Assembly (NCBI GenBank): GCA_023213315.1
Contig: JAKCPI010015884.1
Coordinates: 45,897-109,896, forward strand
DNA: 64,000 bases
Direction: 5' to 3'
Source: Euborellia annulipes
Lineage: Eukaryota > Arthropoda > Insecta > Dermaptera > Anisolabididae
Under the pieces are notes generated by a model that was not told the DNA's origin, searched no databases, and was given only the letters and a program-made list of their open reading frames with translations. This document shows, in pieces, positions 1 through 10,791 of this stretch (positions are counted from its first letter, which is position 1; the number at the start of each line of letters is the position of its first letter). The translations under genes were made by a program, and so were the position numbers.

Positions 1-27
1 CATCTTGAAAATCGAATGTGCCGTACT
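1..27 (+). repeat. Family A fragment at window edge
   Basis: These bases match the stretch that follows the left hairpin of family A in other copies (compare 6045-6060 and 61757-61785: 'catcttgaaattcgaatgt'). The copy is cut by the window start and then interrupted at 28 by another repeat. Confidence 0.5.
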
Positions 28-174
28 AGGGTGGCTCTTAGCTACTACTGGGGAAAAATTTTTTTTGAGATTTTTTTTGACGCTACCCCCTAGTTTGGTG
101 CCATTGCCAAAAAAAATAACCTGTGTAAAATTTCAGCTCAATCGGATAAGGGGAAAGGGTGCCCCAAGAGCCCT
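28..174. mobile_element. Short element with AGGG...CCCT ends
   Basis: Left end AGGGTGGCTCTTAG and right end CCCAAGAGCCCT are imperfect inverted repeats around a T-rich core. The interior carries 'aaatttcagctcaatcgg', a kind of wording typical of non-coding invertebrate transposons. It interrupts a family A fragment. No coding capacity. I cannot assign a superfamily and no clear target duplication is visible. Confidence 0.3.
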
Positions 175-180
175 GAAAAA

Positions 181-256
181 TAGAATGATAGGAAAAAATA
201 AATGGTGAAATCTTTATTTAACAAGACATGTGAGTGTTTTTATTGATGAGGCCAAA
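181..256 (-). repeat. S0 SINE 3' tail fragment
   Basis: This is the tail region of the S0 tRNA-derived SINE, on the minus strand. It is nearly identical to 2250-2325, including 'aaatggtgaaatctttatt' and 'acaagacatgtgagtgttt'. The tRNA-like head is absent, so the copy is truncated. Confidence 0.6.
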
Positions 257-420
257 AAAATCAGAAAATATTCATTTTATTTATTTATCTTGTTAAATAT
301 AAATTATATACAAAAAAGTGTTATATAAAAGTTGTAGATCTATAAAAAATACACATAATAACATCTATCAGTTTTTTATGTACGGCTAACAGTTTCAGAG
401 AAAACCACGAAAATCCATTT

Positions 421-1040
421 TTACTTTCTCTTACCTATACATGTAATATATATATAGAGAGAACATGTAATAAATTTGATGTCAAGATTTTGATGGATAT
501 ACACGTTTTGAGATCCGCTGAGTCCAAAAAAATGGTTTATGCAACATGGTCTGTCTCGGTGGGGGTGGGGTGGGGGTGGGGGTGGGGGTGTTTTGTGAAC
601 AAAATATCTCATGAACGAAAAGAGCTAGGAGGTTGAAATTTTATATTTAATTAAAGCACCCCCCTGGCACGTCACACGAAGCTTTAGAACAAAATCCACC
701 AACAAGTACTAGTACTTTACTGATGTACTTTTTCAGTTTTTTTTATTTTCGATTTTCTCAAAATTCGTTCTAACGATTTTGATTAAAATTCATAAATCAA
801 TTATTTTTTAGATGATCTTTGAAATATATATTCTCATTTTGCCCTTGAAATATTTTAAAGCACACATTACTCTTGTACTTCATAGAAAGATAGGTTCAAT
901 GGTTCTCATGATAAAAAAATAAAAATATTTTTCTATATTTATAAATTTTACATTTTAAAATTCACATGTACCATACTTTTGGACACTAAATATATGTTGG
1001 CACGAAAAATCTGGTGTGATAAGCACAGAACACAACTTTC
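421..1040 (-). mobile_element. Family A element, copy 1
   Basis: About 620 bp. It starts with the short terminal hairpin (actttctcttacc...tatatatagagag), runs through the conserved blocks 'gatggatatacacgttttg', 'gagctaggaggttgaaat' and the palindrome core AGTACTAGTACTT near 708-717, and ends at 'aacacaactttc', half of the other terminal hairpin. A G-rich (GGTGGGG)n tract at 558-590 replaces the CAGA/CA microsatellite of other copies. No ORF. Family known from this window only; its architecture resembles non-autonomous Helentron-type (HINE) elements, which is an inference. Confidence 0.7.
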
Positions 1041-1062
1041 AAATAATTTTTTTATCATGAGA

Positions 1063-1165
1063 ACCATTAGAGCGCTAATTTAACGAAACCATTGGATCTA
1101 GAAGGCTAGAAATTTTATATACACGTAGGCAAAAATACAGTGAATATAGATCAATGATCCTTTTT
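1063..1165 (+). repeat. Repeat H, plus copy
   Basis: The stretch 'tagagcgctaatttaacg' through 'gatcaatgatcctt' recurs in inverted orientation at 2995-3095. Function unknown; no ORF. Confidence 0.5.
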
Positions 1166-1240
1166 CTTCTCATCTGATTGGCTAATCGGATGGTGAGATA
1201 TAATGAAAAAATAAATGTTTAAATATTAAATTTTAGCTTC

Positions 1241-1574
1241 ATCTAAGTAATCTCTAAGAAATTCTAAACTCATTACAAAAAATCCGATGCAAATTGAAGA
1301 AGCGGTTTGCGAATTAGAGACATTTGAAGATTCAATGTTTTATTTCTTTTCTCTGTTAATTATTCCGACCTCTTAATTCGAGCAAAGGAGGGGAGGGCGG
1401 AGCCTGTCTGCTGCCTCCCCCTCCCCTCCTCCCTGATTATTGCTCTTGACCAAAGCGCGCCCTCCCCTTTTTTCTGAGAAAATAAAATAATAAAAAATTA
1501 AAATTATGTCTTCGGACAGATTAAAAAGAATTTTAAAGACTCGTAAAAAAAAAAAAAAAAATTGGCACGATGGT
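1241..1574. other. Gene-free stretch with G-rich hairpin
   Basis: No gene seen. At 1386-1427 a purine run (ggaggggagggcgga) is followed by its complement (cctccccctcccctcc), giving a GC-rich hairpin in otherwise AT-rich DNA. It may be the remnant of a G-rich hAT-like end but no partner was found. Confidence 0.35.
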
Positions 1575-2205
1575 CACACAAATTTCTCTTAACTTTTGCT
1601 GTGCTTTTCACACCAGATTTTTTTTCATTTTTTTTAAACACTCACATTCACACTCACACACACATTTACACATTCTTTTCGGCAAATTAGGCCATTTAAG
1701 CCTTTGACGATAATCGTTAATTATTAATATATCTATTGGGAGTCGGGCATTTCTATTTAAGCCATTTGGTGGTATCCAAGTGGCGTTAAATAAAATCATC
1801 GGACTGCCTGACGCCCGAACCCGCGACGTTCGGTATAGAAGGGAGGCACGCTACCAATTAGACCAAGCCCGTAGGCGTTTGTGTTGAGATCTATGGTCGA
1901 GATATATTTCAAGATGTAAACTTTATAAACAAAGGAAAATATTTATATTTTGTACCAAGGCAACCAACCATTTCTCCTATCTTTCCTATATATAGTTATA
2001 CATAGTTATACAGTATATTGAAATATACAATGAATGAAAAGGATAAGGAAAAAGACACAATCCCCTTATTTATGTCATTGGTTCCCCTATCTTTCCTATG
2101 AAGTACAAGAGTCAAGTGTGCTTCAAACAATTCTGAGAGCAAAATGAGAATATACATTTTAAAGAGCATGTAAAAAATAATTGATTTATGAATTTGGAAT
2201 CTAAA
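1575..2205 (+). mobile_element. Family A, copy 2, split by an S1 SINE
   Basis: The left part (1575-1622) is a degenerate version of the big terminal hairpin ('tttctcttaacttttgctg', then 'cacaccagattttttt'). After the S1 insertion the A sequence resumes at about 1890 ('gtcgagatatatttcaaga') and continues through 'aagagcatgtaaaaaataa' to about 2205. The 3' half is missing. The order of insertion is therefore A first, S1 later. Confidence 0.6.
1625..1878 (-). mobile_element. S1 tRNA-derived SINE
   Basis: Read on the minus strand, a tRNA-like head contains an A-box-like segment ('cttggtctaattggta') and a B-box ('GGGTTCGGGCG'), followed by the family's internal hairpin (GGATACCACCAAATGG) and a (GTGTGAGTGTGAATG)-type tail ending in A-rich sequence. 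Such elements use the internal Pol III promoter and are mobilised by a partner LINE. It sits inside family A copy 2. Confidence 0.7.
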
Positions 2206-2239
2206 GTGTTTTAAACTTTCAAATTATAATTTACCGCAG

Positions 2240-2420
2240 CGCGGTAAAATAGAATGATAGTAAAAAAATAAATGGTGAAATCTTTATTTAACAAGACATG
2301 TGAGTGTTTTTTATTGATGAGGCCAAACATCCCATGGCCCCCGGGAATCGAACCCAGGATCTCCGCCTTTCCGGGGCATAGGCGTGCTTCCATTGCACCA
2401 GGCCACCGGACCCTCGACCT
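2240..2420 (-). mobile_element. S0 tRNA-derived SINE, inverted copy
   Basis: On the minus strand the head reads 'ggcctggtgcaatggaagc' (A-box region), an anticodon-like stem CGCCT...AGGCGG, and 'GGGTTCGATTCCC' (B-box and T arm). It is followed by 'gatgtttggcctcatca' and a tail ending in 'tttcaccatttattttt'. It faces a second copy at 2437-2541, so both form a hairpin of about 100-bp arms. Confidence 0.7.
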
Positions 2421-2436
2421 GCACCAATAAAACTCA

Positions 2437-2541
2437 CACACGCCTATGCCCCGGAAAGGCGGAGATCCTGGGTTCGATTCCCGGGGGCCATGGGATGTTT
2501 GGCCTCATCAATAAAAAACACTCACATGTCTTGTTAAATAT
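2437..2541 (+). mobile_element. S0 SINE, 5'-truncated copy
   Basis: It starts abruptly at the anticodon-stem position ('acgcctatgccccgg') and ends at 'cttgttaaat'. The copy at 14365-14460 begins and ends at exactly the same bases, so the truncation is shared. B-box GGTTCGATTCC is intact; the A-box is gone, so independent Pol III transcription is unlikely. Confidence 0.65.
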
Positions 2542-2895
2542 ATCTATGACTCAGTTAAAGTCCGAATCGAGGTATTTTGAATACTATTATCTTCAGGGGC
2601 GTATTTATGGGGGGGGCCGAGGGGGCCCGGGCCCCCCCGAAATTTCCCAAACACATATACATATATAGGGATATACAGACATCAGCGCAACAAATTTTTC
2701 CGCAGGATGGACAACTTTGGTTCCGCAATAGAAAAAATGTTCCGCAAAAATTTCGTGTGAAAAAAATATAGTTTCTTAAAAAAAAATTTTCCGCAGAAAA
2801 ATTTTTGAGTTCGGGCCCCCCGAAAAAAATTTCTATATACGCCCCTGATTATCTTATTCAAATAATAGATCTCGAAAAATATTTAGCTAGTGAAA
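2541..2895 (+). repeat. Repeat X, interrupted by a hAT-like element
   Basis: A roughly 90-bp sequence ('atatctatgactcagtta' ... 'aataatagatctcgaaaa') that recurs uninterrupted and inverted at 14272-14352. Here it is split at 2594-2847. The intact copy acts as an empty site that defines the insertion exactly. Confidence 0.65.
2594..2847. mobile_element. hAT-like miniature element, 254 bp
   Basis: Ends CAGGGGCGTATTTA and TATATACGCCCCTG are inverted repeats. An 8-bp duplication (attatctt) lies at 2586-2593 and 2848-2855, and the related copy of repeat X at 14272-14352 has a single attatctt, so it shows the pre-insertion state. CAGGG-type ends and 8-bp duplications are the hallmark of hAT transposons. 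No transposase is encoded, so it depended on an autonomous partner. Confidence 0.85.
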
Positions 2896-2989
2896 TCTTT
2901 AGCTGAAGAACCATTCTTTCCGTATATTCATCATAATTATACCTCTTAAAACAGTGGATTAAAAAAAAAAATAAAAAAAAAAAGACAGT

Positions 2990-3100
2990 GGAGATATTCA
3001 AGTCACAAGGATCATTGATCTCTGAATGTTTGCCTATGTGTATATAAAATTTCTAGCCTTCTAGTTTCGTTAAATTAGCGCTCTAAAGGTATACACCCGC
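2990..3100 (-). repeat. Repeat H, minus copy
   Basis: Reverse complement of 1063-1165 with a few differences ('aaggatcattgatctctga', 'ctagccttctagtttcg'). Function unknown. Confidence 0.5.
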
Positions 3101-4161
3101 TCAAAGAATGTGCTCGGGGTCCATGCAGAGCCAATTTTTCTCAAGGGACTCGCTCTAAAAAAAAAAAAAAAAATTCATTTCATATCAAAATTGGATGAAA
3201 TTTTATGTCCTCTTGTGACAATATTCTAGTCCTTGTTGTTTTTATCAATTCAGCTTTCAATTTTTGAGGCTTGTTAATTTTTATTTTACTAGCTCGTTGT
3301 TTATACACAACCCACAACATGTATAAAAAAAATTTCTAAGATCCCTTAATTTAGCAACATTATAAGATTTTATAGCCATTTTTAGAATTAAATTTTATAA
3401 AATTTGAGTATAAACAGATGAAATCAATCAATTTGCCAATTATTTCAACTAATGGAAGAGCATCAAATTTTTTTTCCAATTCGATCGGCGCCCAGAGCCC
3501 AGCCAGGGAGACTTGCGTAACTCTTGTCTAAGCCTTTCGTCTCGCGCGAGATCGCTTTTCAAAAAATCGCTAAATCTCTCTTATTTATTCACGGATTTGA
3601 GGCAAAATGCAAAACTGGTCTCTTGAATCAATTATAAAGCCATAGGAATTTTTCTATTTAGCTACGCCCACATCAAATGAGGGTTTATTGATGACACTCA
3701 CGACTTCTAACGTCAACTCCCGCCAATATTTTCTAATTTATTGTTTTTTAATTAAATAAACACATTTAGGGCTTGATGTCGATTGAATAAATTAAAATAT
3801 AAAATATTCTAACTAAAACAATCCATTTTCGGCCAAGGAATGTCCTAAAAATAATAAAAAATCGATTTTAATTTATTTTGACAGATGAATTTTTTTTTTT
3901 TTCAAAATAATAAAAAAACTATTCAACATATATAAATAGTGAATAGTGCATTAGAATCAGCACTAAATCCTGAATCTTACACATTTATGTCAATTACTAG
4001 TTTGCTCTATTTTATAAGAGAGAGTCACATCTATGTTTGCTTGAATTTTCGAAAATTTGCTAAAAACTAAAAAAGATATAAAATTGGTGTCCCCCATATT
4101 TTCCCCGTATCATATGTTTAAGAAGTGGTTAAATTAAAAATCTTATATTTTTAGATTTTGT
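3101..4161. other. Gene-free AT-rich stretch
   Basis: No gene, RNA or recognised repeat seen. A short GC-balanced patch near 3485-3560 ('ggcgcccagagcccagcca', 'ctcgcgcgagatcg') includes the palindrome TCTCGCGCGAGA. The rest is A/T-rich low-complexity sequence. Confidence 0.4.
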
Positions 4162-4173
4162 ATCAATTAATCG

Positions 4174-4484
4174 GGGGGGGGGGAGGCGAGAGTGGCTTAT
4201 CGGATAAGCTGAGGCTTAGTAATACGAGGTAAAATGTCACTCGAGTTCGAACCCAACTTGCCGAAAAAAATTCAACCAAAGTCGAACGTCTCTGCTGGAG
4301 CAAAAGGGAGTACACATCCCCTCCAATTCCAGGCACTTAGGGCCTGAGGAATGGACATAAGAATTCAGGGGTAAAACATCACCCGAATTCGAACCATTCC
4401 TAGAACGGGGGAGCACAATAGATCTTATCTAGAAGGTCGCAGTGCAAAGAGAAGCCCCAGAACAACTAATCAATCAATCAATCA
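4174..4484 (+). mobile_element. S3 tRNA-derived SINE with 12-bp duplication
   Basis: Flanked by the perfect 12-bp direct repeat atcaattaatcg (4162-4173 and 4485-4496), a sign of LINE-mediated retroposition. After a G-run the head reads GGCGAGAGTGGCTTATCGG (A-box region) and GAGTTCGAACCC (B-box). The 5' GGCGAG can pair with 3' CTTGCC as an acceptor stem, with a long variable region as in Ser/Leu tRNAs. A second B-box-like motif (gaattcgaacc) lies at 4385-4400. The 3' end is an (AATC)n microsatellite. Confidence 0.75.
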
Positions 4485-4607
4485 ATCAATTAATCGAAAA
4501 CTATTAGAGATATTAAAATTTCGTATGCAAATTCTTATTCAAGGTGAAATTTTATCCAGAAACGATGTATCACATGCCTTGTGTTGTGTTTAATAGATAG
4601 ATAGTAG

Positions 4608-4880
4608 CTAGGGGCGTAGCGAGAGGGGAGGAGGGCAAGGGGGTCATCATGCCCCTGGTGCTACTCACACATGGGCGCCAAATGGTCCGCAAAACAAAAA
4701 ATTGTTGGATAATTTTTATTTTAATTATAATTGATTTCTGGAAAATATATTTTAAATTTAGTACCAGTGTAATATAATAATTATGTATATTTTACATATA
4801 TTTTATGGTTTTCGAATGGGGAGGGGGGCGCTAAAAAGGTATTGTCCCCCGGGCGCGAGTTAAGCTCACTACGCCACTGG
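4608..4880. mobile_element. Degenerate hAT-like miniature element
   Basis: Left end CTAGGGGCGTAGCGAG and right end CTCACTACGCCACTGG are imperfect inverted repeats of the 'GGCGTAGCGAG' kind seen again at 21558-21805. No 8-bp duplication is recognisable, so the boundaries are approximate. No ORF. Confidence 0.5.
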
Positions 4881-5115
4881 CTCTTTTAACGTGTTTCTAT
4901 CTGCTCCTCATCTCTACTGCCCCACCCCATTGTTTCAACCTATTTTTGTTTAATTCCCCATTAATCAATAATATTTTATTTTTATTAACCATTTTTATTT
5001 TATACTTTCAATAATATTTAAAATTATATATCAATACGATGGTTATTTATTTATCATTAAAAAAAAAATATAAAAAATTAAATTAAAACTGTCAAATACA
5101 AACATACACATAATA

Positions 5116-5120
<5 letters not shown>

Positions 5121-5153
<33 letters not shown>
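5121..5153. repeat. Poly(A) tract, 33 bp
   Basis: Uninterrupted run of A. It is not clearly the tail of a recognised retroposon; no head or duplication was found beside it. Confidence 0.9.
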
Positions 5154-5156
<3 letters not shown>

Positions 5157-5911
5157 GGAAAAATTATACAACAATTTATGTCAGATGTCAAAAACACGAA
5201 AAAATTTTAATATTTATTTGATTGAATTAAATCATTGAATTTTTGATTGAAAGGATATTAATTATATTTTTTTCTACCTTTAATTTGATAATATTTTAAT
5301 TAAAACAATTTACAAAAATTATCATGAAAAAAAAGTAAATAAATGATAAAAATGATCTTTTTAATATCAAAAAATTTTATTTTTAACTAATAATTAAACA
5401 CTCTAGTGACATTGTATATGGATGAGATATAATAATATATTAGAGATAGGGTTATTAGTAAATATTAGAGAAAACCACCACCCCCACCCAATCTATAGTC
5501 ATTTCTTTAGTAGCAAGTTATAAATGAGTTGTTAATTGCGAGAAAATAACAAGGCTGGCAAGTTATTTGAGGCAAGTAAGACTGCTATTATTATTATTAT
5601 TATGGACGTCTGCGATTGTCACGGTCCCACAACGAATAAGAGGAAGCACATTTTCGTCCCCTGATTTGCATTTTATCTGATGGCAAAGCAGGCGAGTCGA
5701 GTTGAGAGCACAAAAACTTACACACGCACATGCACCGATGGATGGATTCCAAATAAAGCCCGAATAGTAACATCGATGCGTCGATTTTATGCTATTCTAT
5801 TTTCAAATAGTTCAGATATCCGATGTTTTTAACGATCTGCCTACCATTTTGATATTTAAAAGAAAAATATTTCTTTTATCTAATAGATTCTTATCTAATG
5901 GATTCGAAATG
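5154..5911. other. Gene-free AT-rich stretch
   Basis: No gene seen. Low-complexity A/T sequence, then a short (ATT)n at 5584-5602 and a GC-balanced patch at about 5605-5770 ('gacgtctgcgattgtcacgg', 'cacacgcacatgcaccgatg') that is not repeated in this window. Confidence 0.4.
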
Positions 5912-6491
5912 AGTGAAAAAAGTGTAACTAGTGGTACAGCATACAACTTTCTCTTACCCTTCGGTAATCAAAAGTTATCTACTGTGCTTGTCACACCAAA
6001 ATTTTTGTGTCGACATATATTTAGTTTCTACCGATATATTAGAATTCAAGATGTAAAATTTATAAACGTAGGAGAATATTTATATTTTGTTCCCATGGCA
6101 ACCATTTCTCTTAACTTTTCTATGGAGTACAAGAGTAAAGTGGTTTCAGAAGATTTCAATGACAAAATGAGAATATACATTTTAAAGAGCATGTAAAAAA
6201 TAATTGATTTATGAATTTTAATCAATGTGTTGGAGCGAATTTTGAAAAAATCGAAAAAAAATAACTGAAAAAGTACATCAGTAAAGTACTAGTACTTTTT
6301 GGCTGATTTTGATCAAAAGTTTATTTTCCCGCCTCAGGGGATGCCTAACTTAAATATAAAATTTCAACCTCCTAGCTCAATTTCTTCACTATTTTAATTG
6401 AACACAGACACACAGACAGACAGACCATGCTGCGAAAACCACTTTTTTGGACTCAGGGGATCACAAAACGTGTATATCCATCAAAATCTAT
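5912..6491 (+). mobile_element. Family A element, copy 3
   Basis: Starts with a decayed large hairpin ('acaactttctcttaccctt' and 'aatcaaaagttatctactg'), then 'gtgtcgacatatatttagt', 'ttgttcccatggcaaccat', the AGTACTAGTACTTT core at about 6285-6298, 'ctcctagctcaatttctt', the microsatellite 'acacagacagacagacc', and 'ggactcaggggatcac'. The right hairpin is missing. The 135-codon frame across its 5' half is not a conserved protein, because the same region in other copies is full of stops and indels. Confidence 0.75.
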
Positions 6492-6586
6492 AAGCTACAT
6501 TTGCATATCAAATACTTATTGAACTAAAGCACTACAAATTGACAAATGAGAATTACTTTATTTATAGCTAAAAAAAAAAAAAATGA

Positions 6587-6775
6587 AAATTTGGTATCCA
6601 AATGGCTTAAATAAAATCATTGGGCTGTCTGGGATCCGAATCCCCGAGCAAGGACCCCAAATATTTATAATTATTAAATAAGAGTATCGTTAAGTCTTAT
6701 ATGGCCTAAGTTGCCGAAAAGAGTGTGTGTATGTGTGTGTAAATGGGAAAAAAGTGTGTGTTAAAAAAAAAAGTT
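6587..6775. mobile_element. S1 SINE, rearranged copy
   Basis: The first half ('tttggtatccaaatggctt', 'ctgggatccgaatcc') is in minus orientation. The second half ('ttatatggcctaagttgcc', 'gaaaagagtgtgtgtatg', poly-A at the end) is in plus orientation. The copy therefore looks like an internal inversion or a template switch at about 6650. Confidence 0.55.
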
Positions 6776-7764
6776 ACTTATGCTAAGTTTAAGCTCTCTC
6801 TCTTATTTATATGAAATAAATCCCTTGAAACTTAAATATTAATAAAAGCAGAGATGATGTGCTCAGTCACATCAAATTTAATCTTTATTTTTTAATGAAA
6901 CCTTAAAAGAAATGAAAAAAAATTCAGCAGAAAAAAAGAAAGAAAAAATAAAATGATGGTCAATATTCAATGACAAGATGTGAGGTCATTAATTTCAAGA
7001 TCAATAAATGATTACTTATGGAGTTGGATAATTTATCTAGACTTGTCAGAAACCAGGTAGGTTGGTTCACACGCTCGAATTAAATTAAACTAGTCCTATC
7101 ATCTTGTCTGGAAATATTTTTAAAATAAAAACAGCAGAGTCCAACGTGTCAACCGATTATCATTAAAATAAAACTTGGAGGGAATTGATCAATTCTATTT
7201 ATGATGGGAACTAGCATAGAGGAGGTTCTCGACTAAATAAATATTTATCGAAATGTCCAATAAATTAGAAATGTTTTGTCCCCCTTTCAAGAGTTTCTTC
7301 AGATAAAATTATAAATAATTTAAATATAAATTAATAGATTTTTTTGACATGCCAGTTTATAAATTTGTTATACGTACAAATGAATAAGAGAGATTTTTAA
7401 TTTATAATTTGAAGCAGGAAATAAAAGAAAATTGTTTTATCTTATGCTTGACGGTTCTGACATTAATAATATCTTTTTTTCAATTCTGACAAGTAAATTT
7501 TCTTAAAGACAGTTTTGATTAAATTTAAATACCTTAATAACCTAAGATCTGAAATAAAATTTTTTTTATAAAATATGAGAATGTATTGAATAAAATTTCA
7601 AATAATTATTTATTTATTTATTTTAGCCGAACATCTCACCTACGGCGGCTTTGCCCATCTAGACATCCAAATGGATCAGGCCCGCCGCGAATCATCGATT
7701 TTCTTTAATCATTTGCCGAAATTTTTCCAGACAATATACATATCGGTCTAATTAAGGAAAACAT
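6776..7764. other. Gene-free stretch
   Basis: No gene or recognised repeat. A GC-balanced patch at 7625-7700 ('ctacggcggctttgcccat', 'caggcccgccgcgaatcat') may be the remains of an SINE or a unique element; I cannot tell which. Confidence 0.35.
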
Positions 7765-8276
7765 ACGATCTCATATCAATAATACTCCTATCTTTTCTAT
7801 GGAGTACAAGAGTAAAGTGGTCTTCAGAAGATTTCAATGACAAAATGAGAATATACATTTTAAAGAGAATCTAAAAAATAATTGATTTTTGAATTTCGAA
7901 AAAAATCGTTGGAGTGAATTTAGAGAAAATCGAAAAAAAAAAAAAAAAAAAACTGAAAAAGTGCATCAGTAAAGTACTAGTACTCTTTGATCGATTTTGT
8001 TCGAAAGTTTCGTGTCACGTCCCATGGGTGTGCCCAACTTACATATAAAATTTCAACCTCCTAGCTCTTTCCGTTCTTGAAATATTTTGTTCATACCCAC
8101 ACACACACACAGACAGACAGACGGACAGACAGACCATGTCGCGAAAACCACTTTTTTGGATTCAGGGGACCTCAAAACGTGTATATCCATCAAAATCTCG
8201 ACATCGAATTTTTGACATGAATCCGATACTTTCTCTCTATATATATTAACATATATATAGAGGTAAGAGAAAGTAA
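7765..8276 (+). mobile_element. Family A element, copy 4
   Basis: Carries the 3' two thirds of family A: 'tctatggagtacaagagta', AGTACTAGTACT at 7968-7985, 'tcaacctcctagctctttc', a microsatellite (cacacacacagacagacagacgg...) at 8099-8130, 'aaaccacttttttggattca', and the complete right hairpin 'actttctctctatatata...ggtaagagaaagt'. A minus-strand frame across 8053-8316 contains MDIHVLRSPESKK, which is only the antisense of the conserved DNA block. Confidence 0.75.
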
Positions 8277-8400
8277 AAATAGGTGATTTATGAATTTTAA
8301 ACAAAATCGTTGACATTTTGAGAAAATTAAAAAAAAATTAAAAAAGTACATACTTTACTGTAGTACTAGTACTTTTTGGTCGAATTTGTTTATCGTAGCG
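8277..8400 (+). repeat. Family A fragment in tandem
   Basis: Immediately after copy 4 there is a second, internal A piece ('gatttatgaattttaaaca' to 'actagtactttttggtcga'). This gives a direct tandem of A-derived sequence. Confidence 0.6.
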
Positions 8401-9777
8401 CTGAAAATCGAATAAATGCACATTCATTAATACTTTAACATTTTATTCAAATAATCTAGAAAATACAAATTTAATGTAATGTAAAAAGTTTTTCTCGTTT
8501 TTTTTTTTTCAAAACTTTACATTTGGTTATTATCTAGCTTTTGCACTCATATCTTCAATTATAATGAGAGTGAAAGAGAAAGGAGATTGAGCGCATGGCA
8601 ACTGGTCAAGGTCAACGAGATCATAAAAGACGACAATCGAGGGTGGGGTGATCATCCAAAAATAGAAAGGCGCGCAGACGTGTGTCTGTCAATCTACTAA
8701 GCAACTTGAGAATATTGTCTTTTAAAGATGATTGTTTAAATGTTCAAATTGGGGAATTTCTTTCAAACAAAAGTTGTTCAGGATGATGAAAAATAATTTT
8801 GTTTATACAAATTATTTAAATAAAATTAATATTTCAAGGGTATATTTTGATTTTTCTACTTCCTTCATCAGAAAAGAAAGAGTATAGCAATGCCAAGCTG
8901 TACTGAATCTCGGAGTCTTTTCTAGAGTAACTTATGATCAAAAAATCAACAAATTAGATCCACTCAGGCACACAACAAACAAAAGAAAGCAATATGTCAC
9001 AAAGCAATAAATAAAATGAAAGAGACTAAATTTTATTTTTTTATTACCTAATAAAATTTGAACTTGGCCTAGTTTTAATGAAAAGAAGGTCATTCACCAC
9101 TAGATTTATTATAAGCTATTATTATTATTATAAGCTTATAAAAAAAAAAAAAAAAAAAACAAGTAAAGGGATTACTCTTCGAATTGATTTAATGAATTTA
9201 AATAAATAATTTTAGTTTTAAAATTTTTTATTATTATTTATCATATTTACGAGATCATGCAAGTGACGTTTTGATTTGGCATGTGTGTTTATTGCCTTTA
9301 GCTTGAGACGATGTTCGTTTCTAAAAAAAAGCGATTCGCGAATTTTATTATTTGTGTTTGTATTTCTACTGTGTGTGTGATAAACTCGACTACGGATGAA
9401 TAATTCCTCTTTTAATCGGTATGTTCTATTTATTCTTTATTCCTGGTCTGATATAAAAAATAAAAATCTTAATGCAGGTTAGGCGGAAATTATTTATTAG
9501 TTGCCCAAATCACCGACAAGATATGGGATGGCGCTATCGTACGGTAAAATTTATTCCTTTCACGTCAGGCTATTGAAGTTTTCAGAAAGGTCTTGAGTGT
9601 CAACACCAGGTGAACTCTTGGAGCCATCACCATCAATTTTTTTTTTGATTCAAGGGTTTAATCTAAATTGCAAGTTTCAACAAAATTGTTCTATAATCTT
9701 GGATGTTATTAACGAGAGAAAGCCAGTTTTTGTGTTTGAGTGACAACAGCAAACAGACACTTGGAGCTATCACCACC
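8401..9777. other. Gene-free stretch with one unique patch
   Basis: No gene seen. 8560-8710 is GC-balanced and not repeated here ('gagcgcatggcaactggtca', 'aaggcgcgcagacgtgtgtc'). 9117-9135 holds an (ATT)n run within the palindrome-like 'ataagctt...aagcttat'. 9480-9640 is also unrepeated. The remainder is A/T-rich. Confidence 0.4.
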
Positions 9778-10112
9778 AAATTTTGAGAAAATCGAAAAAA
9801 AAAAACTGAAAAAATGCATCAGTAAAGTACTAGTACTCTTTGGCCGATTTTGATTAAAAGCTTATTTACATGACTTGGGAGGGTGCCTAATTTAAATATA
9901 AAATTTCAACCTCCTAGCTCATTTTGTTCATGGTTAAAAATGCCCACACATACAGACACACACACACAGACCAATTTGCGGGACCCACTTTTTTGGATTC
10001 AGGGGACCTCAAAACATGTATATCCATCAAAATCTCGACATTAATTTTTGACATGATCCCAATACTTTCTCTCTCTATATATTTCATATATAGGCTAAGA
10101 GAAAGTAAAAAC
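9778..10112 (+). mobile_element. Family A element, copy 5
   Basis: 3' part only: 'gaaaaaatgcatcagtaa', AGTACTAGTACTCTTTGG, 'tcaacctcctagctcattt', (ACACACAGACACAC) microsatellite at 9945-9970, 'ggattcaggggacctcaaa' and the right hairpin (actttctctctctatata...taagagaaagta). Confidence 0.75.
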
Positions 10113-10288
10113 AGATAGGAAGAAACACTAATGGACAAAATGTAAATTTGTTGCAAATATTGGTATATCGGATGAGATTTCTCAAAAGTGCACCATACAC
10201 TATTTTATATAAAACATCGATGATGGACAAAGAATTTAAAATTGTAAAGTAAGTCCTGGAAGAAGCTGAAATTTGAAAAAATTGCAGT

Positions 10289-10487
10289 AGTTTCGGCAAC
10301 TTAGGCCATATAAGACTTTACGATAACCGTTACATATGATAATATCTATTGGGGGCCCAGGCATTTCTATTTAAGCCATCTGGTATCCAAATGGCTTAAA
10401 TAAAATTATCGCACCGCCCGGGGTCCGAACCCGCGGCGTTTGGTATAGGGGGTAGGCACGTTACCTACTACACCAAGCCCGGGGGCT
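10289..10487 (-). mobile_element. S1 SINE, tail-less copy
   Basis: On the minus strand: 'cccgggcttggtgtagtag' (A-box TGGTGTAGTAGG), 'cgggttcggaccccgg' (B-box), the internal hairpin GGATACCAGATGG, and a body ending at 'ttgccg'. The repetitive G/T tail is missing. Confidence 0.7.
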
Positions 10488-10746
10488 TCTCACTGAGTTA
10501 TTTCAATCGTCAGTCTATGGTGTTGTTGAACTTTTTATTTATTTGTTGGTTCTTAGAGAGATAGATATTCAGACAGGAGCAAGGGCGGAATCAGGGAGGG
10601 GGTAAATAAATAAATATTTTTTGGGAAAAAAATTGTATTTTTAATATAAAATTTTAAAAACTAATACTTAAAAATTTGGTTTGTATATATATTCTGGTAA
10701 ACAACTACAGAATGCATCTTTAAATTACCTATAATAAGAAAAAATT

Positions 10747-10791
10747 GTGTGCTGTGCGACCAGTCACACCAGATTACCCCCCCCCCCCCCG
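10747..10791. repeat. Family A hairpin half plus poly(C)
   Basis: 'tgtgctgtgcgaccagtcac' is one strand of the large family A hairpin. Its 'accagatt' end runs into 13 C residues instead of the usual T run. A G-rich patch at 10575-10605 ('caagggcggaatcaggga') may be one end of a hAT-like element enclosing this region. Confidence 0.5.

Noticed and set aside
5789..6196. 135-codon plus-strand frame
   Set aside because: It spans the 5' part of family A; the same region in other copies has stops and indels, so there is no coding constraint.
8053..8316. Minus-strand frames containing MDIHVLRSPESKK (also at 9914-10156 and 24553-24819)
   Set aside because: The shared peptide is the antisense reading of a conserved DNA block of family A. 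Frames begin and end at unrelated places in each copy and include microsatellite translation.
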